A DNA stretch of 64,000 nucleotides, taken from contig JAQFVV010006853.1 in the NCBI GenBank assembly GCA_028023455.1, positions 1-64,000 of the forward strand, in the 5' to 3' direction. This DNA is from Epiperipatus broadwayi (Eukaryota > Onychophora > Udeonychophora > Euonychophora > Peripatidae). Under the pieces are notes generated by a model. The model saw only the letters and a program-made list of their open reading frames with translations. It did not search any database and had not been told where the DNA came from. Made by a program: the position numbers and the translations under genes. The stretch's first letter is position 1. Each line of letters opens with the position of its first letter. Shown here piece after piece: positions 23,101 through 36,164 of this stretch.

Positions 23101-25998
23101 TTTTTTATCTCTTCTTATAGCTTATCAACATTCATCAATATCCTATTTAATATTAGCCAGTTCTTTTCAATTACATAATCCCTCTTCTTTCCAAAGTGAC
23201 TTGCAATTATGGATAGCTAAATGAAAAGACATCAACCAAAAGCAGTCTGCAACATCAGTCTTTTTTTTTTGAAATAATGAAATATGTAATAAATTTTCAA
23301 ATAATACATTATCTAATAGTAGAGTTTTATTATAATGTGAAGTGTAATTTTGCTCAACAGTCAAATTGTACTGTTCTAATTTATTGAAAAGTTTCTGAAT
23401 TTTTTTCATTTAAATAAAGCTGATAATGTAATTAAAAAAATAGATTGTTTTTGATAGTGCCTTTACTTGTTATCAATCTCCTGAATAGAACAGTGCCCTG
23501 TGAAATATAGTATAATGATAATATACTTTTACGAGTTAAAGGATTATAAATCAAAATTTAGTTGGTCACATTATCTGCTTATATATTGACTTCCTAAGCA
23601 CTAATTCTTGGATTACTATTGCAATTATTTACAGAAAAACAATGAAGAAAAAAACACTGCTATATGCTAGATTCTGAAGGTTGAATGGTATTCATCATTA
23701 TTTTACCATATAGGTAAAATTAGCTATTATCATTTTCTGATTAATATTGGAGAGTTAACTTTGTTGATTACAGATAAGCTTATCTGAAAAAAAAATCCTA
23801 AGCTTGATTACACATAGAGAAATAATTCAAATTTTGCCTAATCCAAATTTGAAACCAACTCATACATATATCGCATGGAGGTGATCCAATGTACAATAAA
23901 TCCTTTATTGATTTTCATAATAAATACTCAAGTGATATTATCTCTTTATTGCAGTCCTTTGCATAATTAATTTATTGATATTTGGTGAGATATTAATATA
24001 CACCTAGATCTTGTAAATATAAGCTTGTTATTTGAGATTTATAAAACTTTTAATGCCAGAAAAAAAAATCTGCTGCATTTCAGGATTTGATAACTAGATT
24101 ATAATCGGGCAGACTAACATTGTATCTATTTTACCACAAATTATTCTCTCTCTCTCTCTCTGCATATATATATATATTGAAGCGGTCGGATTTAAGTTCG
24201 ATCCTAGCTTCATAATATCTCACATGTAGCCCACTTCAAACCCTAGTAGTAACCCTGAATTTCCGAATGCAATATGGCTTTATACGTTCAATACACGCTA
24301 GTTTCCTTAAAACAGCATTATATAAACGTGTGTTAAAACTAATTAGTTTAATATTTAAATTAATCAATGTCATTAATAAATTCATGATAAAATTATTCAT
24401 GAAAACACATATATTATAACTGCGTGGATTGTGCGTATATATTTATAAATATTTAAATATATATATTCGTTATAAAGTGTCGGAATGTTTTATTTTACTT
24501 TTAAACAGTTTGTTCAAGTTTTAGTGATTAAAAGCTACATTCTTTCGATAAGCTTTCAAATCGTCCTTTCCCAAAAACTATGGGGAATTTTTATCAATTA
24601 GTAAAAATAATAATTTAAAATGTAAGGACGGTTCTTGATTAAAATCGTTGTTCAGATTTACAAATTCACTTTCTAATTAGAAAATGAATTCAATGTTAAT
24701 GAGTTTGAAAGCCTTATCAAGGTATGTATCTAAAATCAATTAGCAAAATTTGTAACTTTGATAATGTAAGAAGCTTTAACCTGAAGGCATCTGGATTCAG
24801 AATAGGCAAGAAACCAGAATGAACAGGTATAAATAACCTGGAAAAGTTTGGAGAAAGAAGCCATATTTGTTTTGAAAGAAGTGCTACTAGAATCTATGTG
24901 TGTCTTTAAATTATAAATCTATATAGTGTCTCCATCATGGTGAGGGGCTAACTTCGAGAATCTGACCTCTGGGCCTGAAGTCCCCAGAAGATCTTCAATG
25001 AAGCTGCTAACCTAAACTTTTTCCATACCAATTGTGCTGCCAAAACTTGAAAGAGTCAATCAAAATGCTATTCAAATAAGTGAAAATGCATGCCTATGTT
25101 TCAACCAAATCAGACTCTACCGTGAATATTAAGGAACAAGCCATGGAAGGACGGGTAAAATCTTTTCTTTTAAATTGCTACTTTCTAGCCAATTCTGAAC
25201 TTTAAGTTAAAATACCTTTTAAGCTAGCTACTGTAAAATTTTCTTTTTATTTATGCTATCTTAAATTATGTAGTAATTCTTTATCTTAATCTCTAGTTTT
25301 TGAAATTAGTATTTTGTTAACATTCTTTTTTTTCTTACAATGGCGGTTCATTTATCTAACCTTATTATATATTTGCTAGATGATTATTAATATCATTTAT
25401 TTTTGATTATATGCCAATAAAACTTCAACTCGATAATAATCTCCTCCGTTAAAATTCCCTTATGAAAATAATATAATATTAGGCTATAGTAATTCTTTCC
25501 CACTAGAACTAATTTACTACAGTTCTATTAATTATGGAGTTGAAGGATTTATACAATTTTGTTATTTTTATTAATGGCTAATAATAAATTATTAGCTCAG
25601 TTTCTAGCCTATGCCCCTGGCTCTTTTATCTGGTTTTCAGATATTTATCTATTCATATTCACAATCTTAAAATGTTTTGCAATAAGGTAGATAAAGGCAT
25701 TAATGTCAATATGTTCTAATTTAAGTTTCATACTTTATATTAGTATTCAGAAAGGGCATGATATTTAAGATATAATTAATAGAATTTTATAATTGCGTTA
25801 AGTACTTTTAAGTTAAAGCTCATTTGACTTTAATTTAACTTGATCAGGTCATCACGTAGAGCATTCTTTATAAAAATTGGGTTTTATTTCTTAAACACTA
25901 TGATTATTTAGTCATCATTTTCTGAACATTGCTGACGTGAGTCATTTCCTGCCTCATACGCTTGTCCTTGGTGATATTATTATTATTAGTTTAATTAC
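23101..25998. other. Mostly AT-rich non-coding sequence with a GC-richer segment
   Basis: A (CT)n run lies at 24137-24162. A TA tract at 24163-24177 is followed by a GTTCGATCC word, perhaps a SINE remnant. The segment 24780-25155 is less AT-rich and ends at GGACGG|GTAAAA, a possible splice donor, but no reading frame is convincing. A minus-strand frame at 23167-23409 (80 residues) has no motif I recognise. Confidence 0.4.
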
Positions 25999-26002
25999 CT
26001 AG

Positions 26003-26191
26003 GAAGAAACCATTTCCTCACTTGTTTGTTTTTATATTGGGAAACCAAAGGTTCATGGCTATGACCCAGCCTGGCTTCCCTGTGTTCTATGTCTTCTTGA
26101 TAGGGCAGAAAGACTTGTAAAATACAAGCCACCCTTCTACTTTAATCACCAACAAGCCATTATCTTTAATATTCATTTTTATAGCTCATAA
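26003..26191 (+). other. Unrecognised 62-codon open stretch without start
   Basis: From a stop at 26000-26002 the plus frame stays open for 62 codons and ends at TAA 26189-26191. It reads, in part, YIGKPKVHGYDPAWLP and LLDRAERLVKYKPPF. The residue mix is protein-like and base composition is balanced for this region. There is no ATG at the beginning and no family match that I recognise. It could be an exon, a decayed transposon fragment or chance. Confidence 0.22.
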
Positions 26192-26964
26192 GTCATCAGC
26201 ACCATTATTCCTCAGTTCAAATAAAACCCCATTCTCATGCTCGTGAATCATGATGAATTGATTTTATTAAAGTTGAACAAATTCATATTAATTTATAATC
26301 AAGTTTTCTATTAAATATTAAAGTTATGCCCTTAATACGTATCTTGCTCTTTGTGAATTGATTTACAAATGTGAAAATGAATCTCACATTCTTTCTTTTA
26401 GAATTAGACTAATAACGTCTGTCAAAGCTGAATTACTTTATCTACCTTTATTTTTTTGTCGGGGCATAGACACATATAATCCTCCTATAATATTGTGTAA
26501 TAGTTATTGGCATATGATAACGACTGCCATTCTTATTGTAAATTATAAATTCCATTTTAAAGACTAGTGGTAATCTATATAATCTTAATCATAAAAGTTG
26601 AACAAAATATTATTATTAAACGATTTTATTAACACATTTGGTTTATAACTTTTTTTCTTATTCAATAATTATTTTAATATTAATGCTCACTGACTGTATT
26701 GGCAACCCAAACATACATATATGAGCTGACTTATAAATATCCTTAGTTATTTTATTATATGTTCATAAAGTCAGATCAGGGGTCTCAAATCACCATCATC
26801 CATTGAGCTAGTTTCTTGGTGCATAGTCATGTACCATCGACATATGTCATCCATTGACTTGATCTGAGCTCGTGAGTTGGGTTTGAATTGAGTTGGGTTT
26901 GACTGAGTTTAAATCTGAATTTGCGGTTTTAGTCTTGTTGTGGATGGATCTTTCATCTGGTACA

Positions 26965-26995
<31 letters not shown>

Positions 26996-29900
26996 AATAT
27001 AAAGATATAATAGAACTATATAAATATATATATATATATATATTAGTGTAAAATATAAAGTTTGATTGCCTTGGTTTGCATTCTGAACAGACTATTTACT
27101 TGCATTCAAAATAATTTATTGGTGAGAATAAGTAATATTTTGTCTTGCTTATTGCCTGTATTATTTTAATGTATTTAAAATTGTTTTTTTTTTCATCCAC
27201 TGATTTGGTCAAATATGTTTAACTTGTAAGAAATTAACAGCACACATTATGTTTAGTAAAATGTGATTAAAAATAATAATAATAATTCTTTTTATTTAAA
27301 ATAATCTTAGAAATTATTTTCATTTAAATTCAAAGGCCATTTTTTTACCTAATTTTATTATTATTAGATAAAAATATAATAAATACATGTTTGCATTTCA
27401 GATAGTGTTTCAGTGAAAGTCAGTGTTCGTGGTTATTATTAAGAAAAAAAATGGTGTAAGAATAAAATGTATGCAAAATATGTTAAACATATATTTTAAA
27501 ATATAATTAATAAGCAAATGAGTTAACCAAGAATTTTCATATGGATTTAAAGATAAAATGGTGATATTTTATAATATGAGTTGCTAAATTTAAAAGTCTG
27601 TTCAAGTCAGGTGACCAAGTGTATCAAATAGCTAATAATTTTCTCAATATCTACATTTGAAATATGATGAAATGCTTAAGTTTAAAGTAGAATTAATTGC
27701 AGAAGTTCAGTATGTTTTGGAATATTTTATTACATACAAATTGGAAACATTAGATAAATATTTTAATTACAGAAGTTTTTCGAAGAAGAGGTTTAAAATC
27801 AAATTTGAATGTTAAATTATATTGAAACAGCTGGTTTACTATTTCTGTGTATCATTTAACTAATAAAGAATTGATTATTTTATCTGAACATATACCGCCA
27901 GTAATGTATTTACTATTTAATTTGTTTACTACATGAATAACAGAAACATACTTTAAACGATTAACTAAAACTATTTTCTGATTTCTATCCTCAATGTTGA
28001 TTTGTTAAATTATTTTGCTTTGATTGTTATTCCTAAATTTAAATGTGGATAAATAAATTAATATAGCCTGGATATCATAAGCTTGGAACAATGCTATATA
28101 AAATGTAGAATTTAATAACTTATGAAGATCATTTTCATTTAAACTCTACATGTCATGATTTTGGAATTATATTATATTCATGGAACCACGTAAAATTCAT
28201 TAATTTAAAAGTACTCATAATAACTAGAACAAATGGATATAATCACATCTATGGAATTCAGTTATAACTTATAATTATTACTTTGTGGTGTGTATTTATT
28301 GTTCAAGACATTTTTACATTGATTTATGGATATTTAATATTCTAAAAATGTTGTACACTTTAATTTATGTATTTAAGTAAGAATGAATTAATTTCAATTT
28401 TTATTGTTATATGAACTTATATGTGAGGTTCATGATTTATATATTTACTATGTTTAAATTAAATTCGTGGGATTGAATAAAATATTTATTTGAGGAAATA
28501 GCGCTTGCAAAAAACTGGAGAATTACTAAGAAATTTATGGTGTATGTCAACCTCTTATGAAGTGTCTTATGAGTCTTTCCAGGATTCTGTTCATATACTC
28601 ATGTCACTTGTATTGCATTGTTACTATGTTTATATTTTAAGCAAGATAATTCAGTATATTAGTTGTCCTTATTATTGAAACACTTTTCATTATGTATGAA
28701 CCCACATCTGCTACATTGCTGGTGTCTTTTTGAATTGTCAGAATAATTGAGGAGGAGGATTTTTGCACTTTAAATATGAAGTAAATATTAATATTGCTTT
28801 ACAATGTTAAATGGTATTAGTCTGTGCTGGTGGCAAATCCACAGATTAATTAGTTGCCACTTTCTGTATTTTTACACTCATTCCTGCACTGGTGAATAAT
28901 CTGTGGAATTGTGTAATTATATTTGTTGCTTCATGGTGGTGTATCAACCCACAGGACACTCAGTGTTATATCATTCCTATGTGTAAATGAATGCATTCAC
29001 AGGAATATCATTTTACTTCATAAATGTAAGTTTGGGCAATGTATTTTGTATTATTATGCTAAAATCATCTTCTTCCATTTATAAGTAGAACTTATAATAT
29101 GAGTCATAAAGTTTAGCAGGGCAACTCATCTAAATTATCTTCATGATGATTAATTGTTTATTAATTAATATTTTATCTGAACTGATGTTTGAATTTTCAC
29201 TTTGGTTTATCATTGCATTTTAGCTAATTCCTGCAAATATAATATTATTTATTATATTATTATAGGTCTATAGTATAGGTTTATTGGTTCTGGAACTGAT
29301 ACATTAGGTATTTCATGATTTGATGTTGAATTTCAGTATAGTTTCCTCAAGGCAGAAATTAGATCAAATTATAATAAAATGTATGATTAGGCTTTTATAA
29401 AACTGTGTCTATGATATATTTAGTGAAGTGAACAAATGGAATGATATTTTATTTATTTATTTTATTTATTTATTTATTAATGTATTTAATTATTACATTA
29501 AATATTCTACATTAATTATTTGTTAATCATAAAACTGTAAATAAATGTTGATTTATAATTAAACTTACTGTGCCATTGCTATTTGTCATTCATAAGACCA
29601 GAAATCCTATATCTTGAATAGGGCATACATTGAAGTACATACTGTTTATCAGTATGATTTAAGAGTCTTAGTAATATTCTGAGAAATCATTTGAATGTTT
29701 ATGTCTTTGATAGTTTATGGTGTGTAAGGTACAATAAAATCCCATTTATTTTTTCCATCACTTTAGCTTTGAGTTGTTGAGTCTATTACATGATACAAAA
29801 ATTGATTGATTTTATAAACTTATAAACAAATTTACCAGATGATGCTACAATTGAATTTATTTGCTTAATGTTATAATTGTAATTCATCAAACATAACAAG

Positions 29901-30349
29901 AGTCTCATTGATATTTATTGAATTATAAATTTAAGTTTATAAGAAAAGAACTCAAGATTTCCATGCTTATTATTATTGCAAAGATCATACCTAGACTAGC
30001 ATTTGTACCAAAATCATATATGTCATTTTAAAATTCATAATCATTAATAGTTTTATAAATTGTACCATCTTGTCCATGGTCGGCCATAAGGTCTTATGCA
30101 ATGAAAATTCACACATTAAAGTTTTGAAAGATGATAAAATTATGTATTTATATTTTGTCTAATGTACTTTCATATACTGCTATGATGGGTCTTCACAGTG
30201 TACCCTGGCCGCGACCAGATTAGAACATAATAATTTCATGTTATATCATTAATTTTGTTTATTGTGATGTGATCAGACTTTTCGGTTACAGTTCTTAGTG
30301 CCCAGGTTTAATTACTTATATTCATCACATGTGCTCCAGATTTTGGTTA
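26192..30349. other. AT-rich non-coding sequence
   Basis: No gene is supported. It contains TA microsatellites at 26967-26993 and 27022-27043 and a TTTA-rich run at 29447-29479. A short inverted pair around CCACAGATTAA lies at 28840-28915. The patch 26770-26960 is somewhat richer in GC but unassigned. Confidence 0.5.
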
Positions 30350-30371
30350 TAATATATATATATATATATAT
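30350..30371. repeat. (TA)n microsatellite
   Basis: About 22 bp of TA immediately upstream of a hairpin element. Confidence 0.95.
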
Positions 30372-30394
30372 GTTGATACAAAGATTTTCACGGG

Positions 30395-30556
30395 TTGTAT
30401 ATATAAAAGACTTATTTTGCTGTTTTATCCGTGTTAAAATTTTAAATATTGATATACCGATGTTTCGACTTGTGTGATCAAGTCGAAACAACGGTATATT
30501 ATTACTTAAATTTTTTAACAGGAATGAAGCCGCAAAATATGTCTTTTATATATTAT
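30395..30556. mobile_element. Hairpin (foldback) MITE-like element
   Basis: Arms of about 75 bp are inverted copies. The centre is perfect (GTTTCGACTTG, six bases, CAAGTCGAAAC), and outer parts match with a few changes (AAAGACTTATTTTGC against GCAAAATATGTCTTT). The loop is only six bases. It has no coding capacity and was probably moved by another element's enzyme. Confidence 0.85.
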
Positions 30557-30633
30557 CAACATTATATTCACTGATAGTCTATATAGAACTATCTGATATT
30601 TTTAAAATGATAATGACTGTATTTTTAAAAATA

Positions 30634-30723
30634 AATATCTTGCATATCCGGGAAGCGAACCCGCGAACCTGGGACAACTGCTTGTAAGGCAGATGTGCTG
30701 ACCACTCAGCCACCAATGCTTGA
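30634..30723 (-). mobile_element. tRNA-like SINE, minus strand
   Basis: On the minus strand, 30719-30642 folds like a tRNA. There is a GCATTGG acceptor strand, a D arm with TGGCTGAGTGGTCAG (box A-like) and an anticodon stem CTGC...GCAG around CTTACAA. A longer variable arm follows, as in type II tRNAs (Leu/Ser), then a T arm CGGGTTCGCTTCCCG (box B). The 3' acceptor strand reads GGATATGC, slightly decayed. An A/T-rich tail follows. Same family as 34930-35032 and 36399-36498. No TSD could be seen. Confidence 0.85.
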
Positions 30724-30729
30724 CCAGTT

Positions 30730-31489
30730 CAATTTTTACTGCTCATGCTCGAAGGCAGAACAACAAAGTACTAAATTATTTCATTTATTATATAATGAAA
30801 ATATTTAATAGCTATTAAATAATATAAGTAGTTAGCAAATTCACAGGTTTTTAGTTCTCTTTAGAGAATTTACAGTATATGTATATATACAATATTCTTG
30901 GTATTCAACATGACCTCATTGCGCTATTATAATATCAGTGTAGCACATATATTAAAGGTAGAAATTCTTTTATTTTAATTACATATGATCTCTCATTTTA
31001 GCAAATAGATTTGACTATTACATAGTTTCTAAGAATTTGTAATCTTAATACATAGCAAATTAAAAACTTTCACTAACTTTAATATGTGAAAAAAAATAAT
31101 GGATTTAGAAGTAAATAGAGAAACATCTTCATGCTGTCAAACTAAACCAATTGAGATTGGACTATATAATAAGAATGCAGGTTTAAAAATAAAACAGCTG
31201 CTCTTATCTTTTCAAAAGTCTCTATCATGTGTTTGAGTTTGAGAGCATCCTCAGTACTCAACATGGCATCATTGAGCTATTATAAGATCAGTACAGCACA
31301 TTTTTTAATTAATGATGGAAATTCTTTCTCTTTAATTATATACATATATATTTAAATTAAAAGCAAATAATTTTAAATTTATATTTGAAGATCTTTTTCC
31401 AGATATTACTCCACTTCATACCAAAGAATACCAACATAATAAAATAAACAGTTGCTTCTATTTAAATAGCTTCATCATTCCATCCAGAT
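30730..31489. other. AT-rich non-coding sequence with a local duplication
   Basis: Two diverged similar blocks, at 30895-30975 (CAACATGACCTCATTG, CGCTATTATAATATCAGTG) and 31255-31335 (CAACATGGCATCATTG, AGCTATTATAAGATCAGTA), suggest an old duplication or two copies of one repeat. No gene is visible. Confidence 0.5.
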
Positions 31490-31865
31490 TATTATATCTT
31501 AAAACAGTAGCAATCCTTTTCAAACAATAATGCAATCCAGTTCAAGCCATAGTAATATGAGCTCATAGCTTTATAATTAAATAAAAAGAAAAAAAAAACA
31601 TGGCTTCTGGATGGTTACATTACATTCAAAGATCTAGGTGCAATGCTCTCAGATTTAAGGCTCCTCACTGATAAAAGGCAACAAGTTAGAAACTAATTTG
31701 GGTAAGCAATCGATAGGAATATTGGTGTACAAACATTCTAGCATCCATTAATTACTACAGTTTACACTTGATGGACTACTATTTGGAGGGAGTTGCTATT
31801 GTTTTAACAGATTGTGTAAGCATAAGAAATAATGGTCATGCGATGTTTTAAGAGTATAATTATTA
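31490..31865. mobile_element. Foldback element family 3, copy 1
   Basis: Ends carry AAAACAGTAGCAA and, inverted, TTGCTATTGTTTTAAC; inner blocks hold CCAGTTCAAGCCATAGTAAT against ATTACTACAGTTTACACTTG. It is followed by GCATAAGAAATAATGGTCATG, also found beyond the copies at 37.6, 46.7 and 47.5 kb. The middle contains CTCTCAGATTTAAGGCTCC and CTCACTGATAAAAGG, shared with the copy at 36.6 kb. No coding frame. Confidence 0.7.
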
Positions 31866-34800
31866 TATCTTTACAGGAAAACATATAAATGATTATGATC
31901 AATTTAAAGATTTCAAACTTTAGATTATAATGTTTTCTGTAATGTGCAAGAGTAAACAAGGGAAATCTCTGCTGGTTAATTCAATAATCAATAAATTTGC
32001 TAAAATATCTTGAAATTGTTATATTATATGGCTGAAAGAACAGGTTATATATTGATGCCAAAGTGTTATTATCTAATTCCTGAACAGAATGAATGGACTG
32101 TAAGTATTCTGTTGATGTATAATTGAATGAGTAAGCAAGATAAAATATGTAGACATTTTAATTATTATAACATTTATGCAAGACTAAACTGGACTCAACA
32201 TATGAATAACAGGGAAATTATTCGAGACAAAGTTAAATGTTTAGTTTTAAGATCATTAAAACTAAATTAAGAATAAATCAGAATGGGAATATATATGTAT
32301 TGAAATATGGGCTTAATATTAAAATATACCTTATAAATATATCTCTGATTGGAAATTTTACTAGGAAAAAAAAATTAAAAAAATATTATCAGTGAGTATA
32401 ACATTCATGTATAATAAAAACTGTTATGATAAATTATAGACAATATCAGTAGAATTAGCTCATTGAAAAATCTAAACTATGTTGAGGATAATATGACTTT
32501 TTTTACCTTAAAGGAGAAAGAGTAAAATGCTCTCTATTAAATGTAAACATTAACATGGATTATATAAAGAATAGTATAAAAATAAGTATCATTAATGTTG
32601 GAATGATCTAAATAAAATATCATTAAAAAAAAAGAAAAAAACTTAAATATTGTAAATAACATGAGGGCATTGGATTTCTATAGTTTAATAATTTTCTTAC
32701 AAGGATAAAATGAGTCAGAAGTGAGAAAATGATTGAATGCATGACAAGTTGAAAGCCTGAGAAACCATTGAAATACTTTTAATAAAATTAATTTTTTTTT
32801 TGATGATGAACTTGTATTTTAGAAAAAAAATCTGATAGCCTAATGTTTGAATATAGTCATGTTCATATTTAACATAATCATTATCACTATGGAGATAAAT
32901 CAAGAGATTGGGAAATTAATAATTAATATGAGTGGGTTATTTATACTAGTAGTTGCTTAAAGTTCTTTTTATTTGATTGAATATTGGTAGACCATTAAAA
33001 TAAATGTATATAAGTTATGAGTTAGAAAGATATACACACAAAAATAGTATATTGACTGTATTATAAGAAGAAGAGATGTATCTGTGTTATAGTATAGAAT
33101 TAAAAATGACGAATGGTGATATTTAAGGTTTGATCTGGTGTTTAATTATCAACGCTTACAATTGTAATATAATATTTTACAAGTTTTCATAGGTATTATT
33201 TGTAAGACATATATAAAACAGACATAAACTGGAAATAGAAAATTAATACTGGAGTTAACAGATAAAATGAAAAATATTTTTTATTTGATGCAGGAAGCAT
33301 GAAAGAGTGGCTTGTTCATATTTAGCTTAATATCCTAAATGGTAAATGGAAATTAGCCCAGGAAGAGATAAGTAGACATATTTGATGGGATAAAGAATAA
33401 AAGTTTATATAGTTTTGTAATAAGACCATAGGAAAATTGAATGTAAGGTAAAGAGAAAGATCAATTGATGAATATCTTAAAATATTAACACAGATAAAAT
33501 GCAATATTTTATAATATTATCATAAAATTATTTTAATTGTGAAATAAAACATTAATTCCTATTTTAACTGTTTTTATAGTCTTAGCACAATCTTTAATGG
33601 GTAATAGCTAAACAAAAAGATTGTTTATTTACTATACACATTATTTTGTAATATAAGGGATAAAATTAAATACCACACATCATTTTATTGTATTAGCAAG
33701 AAAGTTTATGTTGAATATATATATATCAGTGTAATTCAGGGAGAAAGTTTATGTTGAATATATATATATCAGTGTAATTCAGGGAGAATATAAATGTTTA
33801 ATATTTTACACATACTATTATATTATATTGTTGTATAATTTTTTATGTTGTTTTATGTTAATTCATGCATTAATTCTAGTTAATTATTGAAAATTTGTAA
33901 ATGAATTGTTATTAAAATTAATTTTTTAAAAATTAAACTATGTATCAAGAGTTGCATTTCTTTTGTGGGGATCATCATCACTACACCAGCATCAGAGACC
34001 ATAAATTATAATATTCACATTGACCAAAACATATGATTTGAAATTTGAAGGAGAAATTAATTCAGTACAAGATATTGTATCACAATTATTGGGGGAAAAT
34101 ATTTCTTAAATGGGATCTTAAATTATTGCAAATTGCCTGGATCACATCAGCCATTGATAAAATATATCGCAGACTTAATAAAGTATGCTTATTTCTAGGA
34201 AATGAGGTTAGAAATTAGTATTTCTATTTAAAGTTCTAAATTATGATTACAACTTAGATGACAATAGTGATTTACTATTCAATAGTAAAGAAGCTTAATA
34301 TAAAATAGAAATATAATTTTAATTATAGATTGTTATAATTTTTTCTGAAATGATACATTACCTATAGAGTTACATAAAAGCCCTCTTGATATTTTATAGC
34401 CAGTATAAATAGATAATTAAAATCAAGGATAATCCGGAGACTGCTTTATTATATTATTATGGTTATTCTCAATGATATCTCAATAAAAGTAATAATAATA
34501 AAAGATTAATATACAATAGAATAATCATATAACTGATTAATGAGGTTAACTTAAATGTAATAATTATAGATACTTTATTATATTCATTTAAGTATTATTG
34601 TTAGTCATAGGAATATTTAGATACTAATAAGGAGGAATGTCTTGGTATTCTTATGCCATTGAATAAATATTTCCGTATTTATTGAATGTTAAAGGTAATG
34701 CAATCTTGTTAATAGGGTAAGAAGGTCTCACAATTGCTAATATTAACTAAATGTAAATTAGAAACAATAAGATTATTAAATTGTATCTAGATAAAGTCAT

Positions 34801-34915
34801 AGTATAACCCAATTTAGGGACTTGTCATGTCTTCTAGGGGTCGCCCTCCTATTCTCAGGTCACAATATATATAATATTTATTTAAATTGATTTATCATGT
34901 CTATATAAATATATC
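31866..34915. other. AT-rich non-coding sequence
   Basis: No gene is supported. Minus-strand open frames at 32715-32903 and 33322-33504 are short and without motifs. A 43-bp tandem duplication (33699-33784) is listed separately. Confidence 0.5.
33699..33784. repeat. Exact 43-bp tandem duplication
   Basis: Units 33699-33741 and 33742-33784 are identical, starting AGAAAGTTTATGTTGAATAT and ending AATTCAGGG. No differences means it is recent. Confidence 0.97.
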
Positions 34916-34929
34916 AAAACTAGAAATGT

Positions 34930-35032
34930 GTCTTGCATTGGTGGTCGAGAGGTCAGCGTGACTGCCTTGCACTTGCAGGCAGTTGCCCGGGTTGCGGGTT
35001 CGCGTCCCGGCCGATGCTATGACACTTTAAAA
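34930..35032 (+). mobile_element. tRNA-like SINE with exact 14-bp TSD
   Basis: The body begins GTCTTGCATTGG and keeps a tRNA cloverleaf: acceptor strands GCATTGG and CCGATGC pair over seven bases. It has a D arm with GGTCGAGAGGTCAG, a long variable arm and a T arm CGGGTTCGCGTCCCG. It ends TGACACTTT plus an A run. It is flanked by AAAACTAGAAATGT at 34916-34929 and 35033-35046, a perfect duplication, as expected for LINE-driven retroposition. Almost the entire element is the tRNA-like part; there is no unrelated body. Confidence 0.95.
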
Positions 35033-35249
35033 AAAACTAGAAATGTACAATATGCTGTCTTATATTAAATAAAACAACTTTCATTTATATAAAACTTCTT
35101 TATACATAGCTTAAGGATTAACGTGAAACAACTTTATTCATATAATATTTTGTTTTCTCTTTTATTCATATAAAATATACATACTCATATTTATACCAGT
35201 AAATTAAAATTCAAAATCAATAAACTGGCTTTCAATTTTCTATTTATTT

Positions 35250-35686
<437 letters not shown>

Positions 35687-36164
35687 TAAAATAATAGTTT
35701 CATGCAATTTAGATTTTCTATTTTCAAAAATATTGTTTTTACTCTTCATTTTTAAATCAATTCTGAAAACTTTTAAAATTTATGGTTTTTGTTTTCTCTA
35801 ATAAGAATAAATAAATTGAAAAACAATTAAAATCCTTCTAACACTTACTATACAATAAGGAATTATATTCATATGTTTTCCTACTAAAATCACATACACA
35901 GTTTTAAACATTTGCTTTTAAAAAGTCAATTCCTTTTTACACAATAATTAAATTTAATATCATGATACATTAAAATACAAAATTTAAATAATACTAAAAT
36001 GAAAGAAATAATATATTTATTTTTTCTCATTGTAAATCAGCTTATAGTTTTATATAAGTAATAATGTGAGATTATGTACATTTTGTGCTTTTCATTGTAC
36101 TCATTTAATTTAAACTACTATAACCTCAAATGATCTCTTTTTATATACTTACACAAATTGTTAA

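Noticed and set aside
30642-30719. A genuine tRNA gene
   Set aside because: The acceptor stem is imperfect, two sibling copies have TSDs and A tails, and the anticodon loop (anticodon TAC) does not fit the type II body. It is a SINE.
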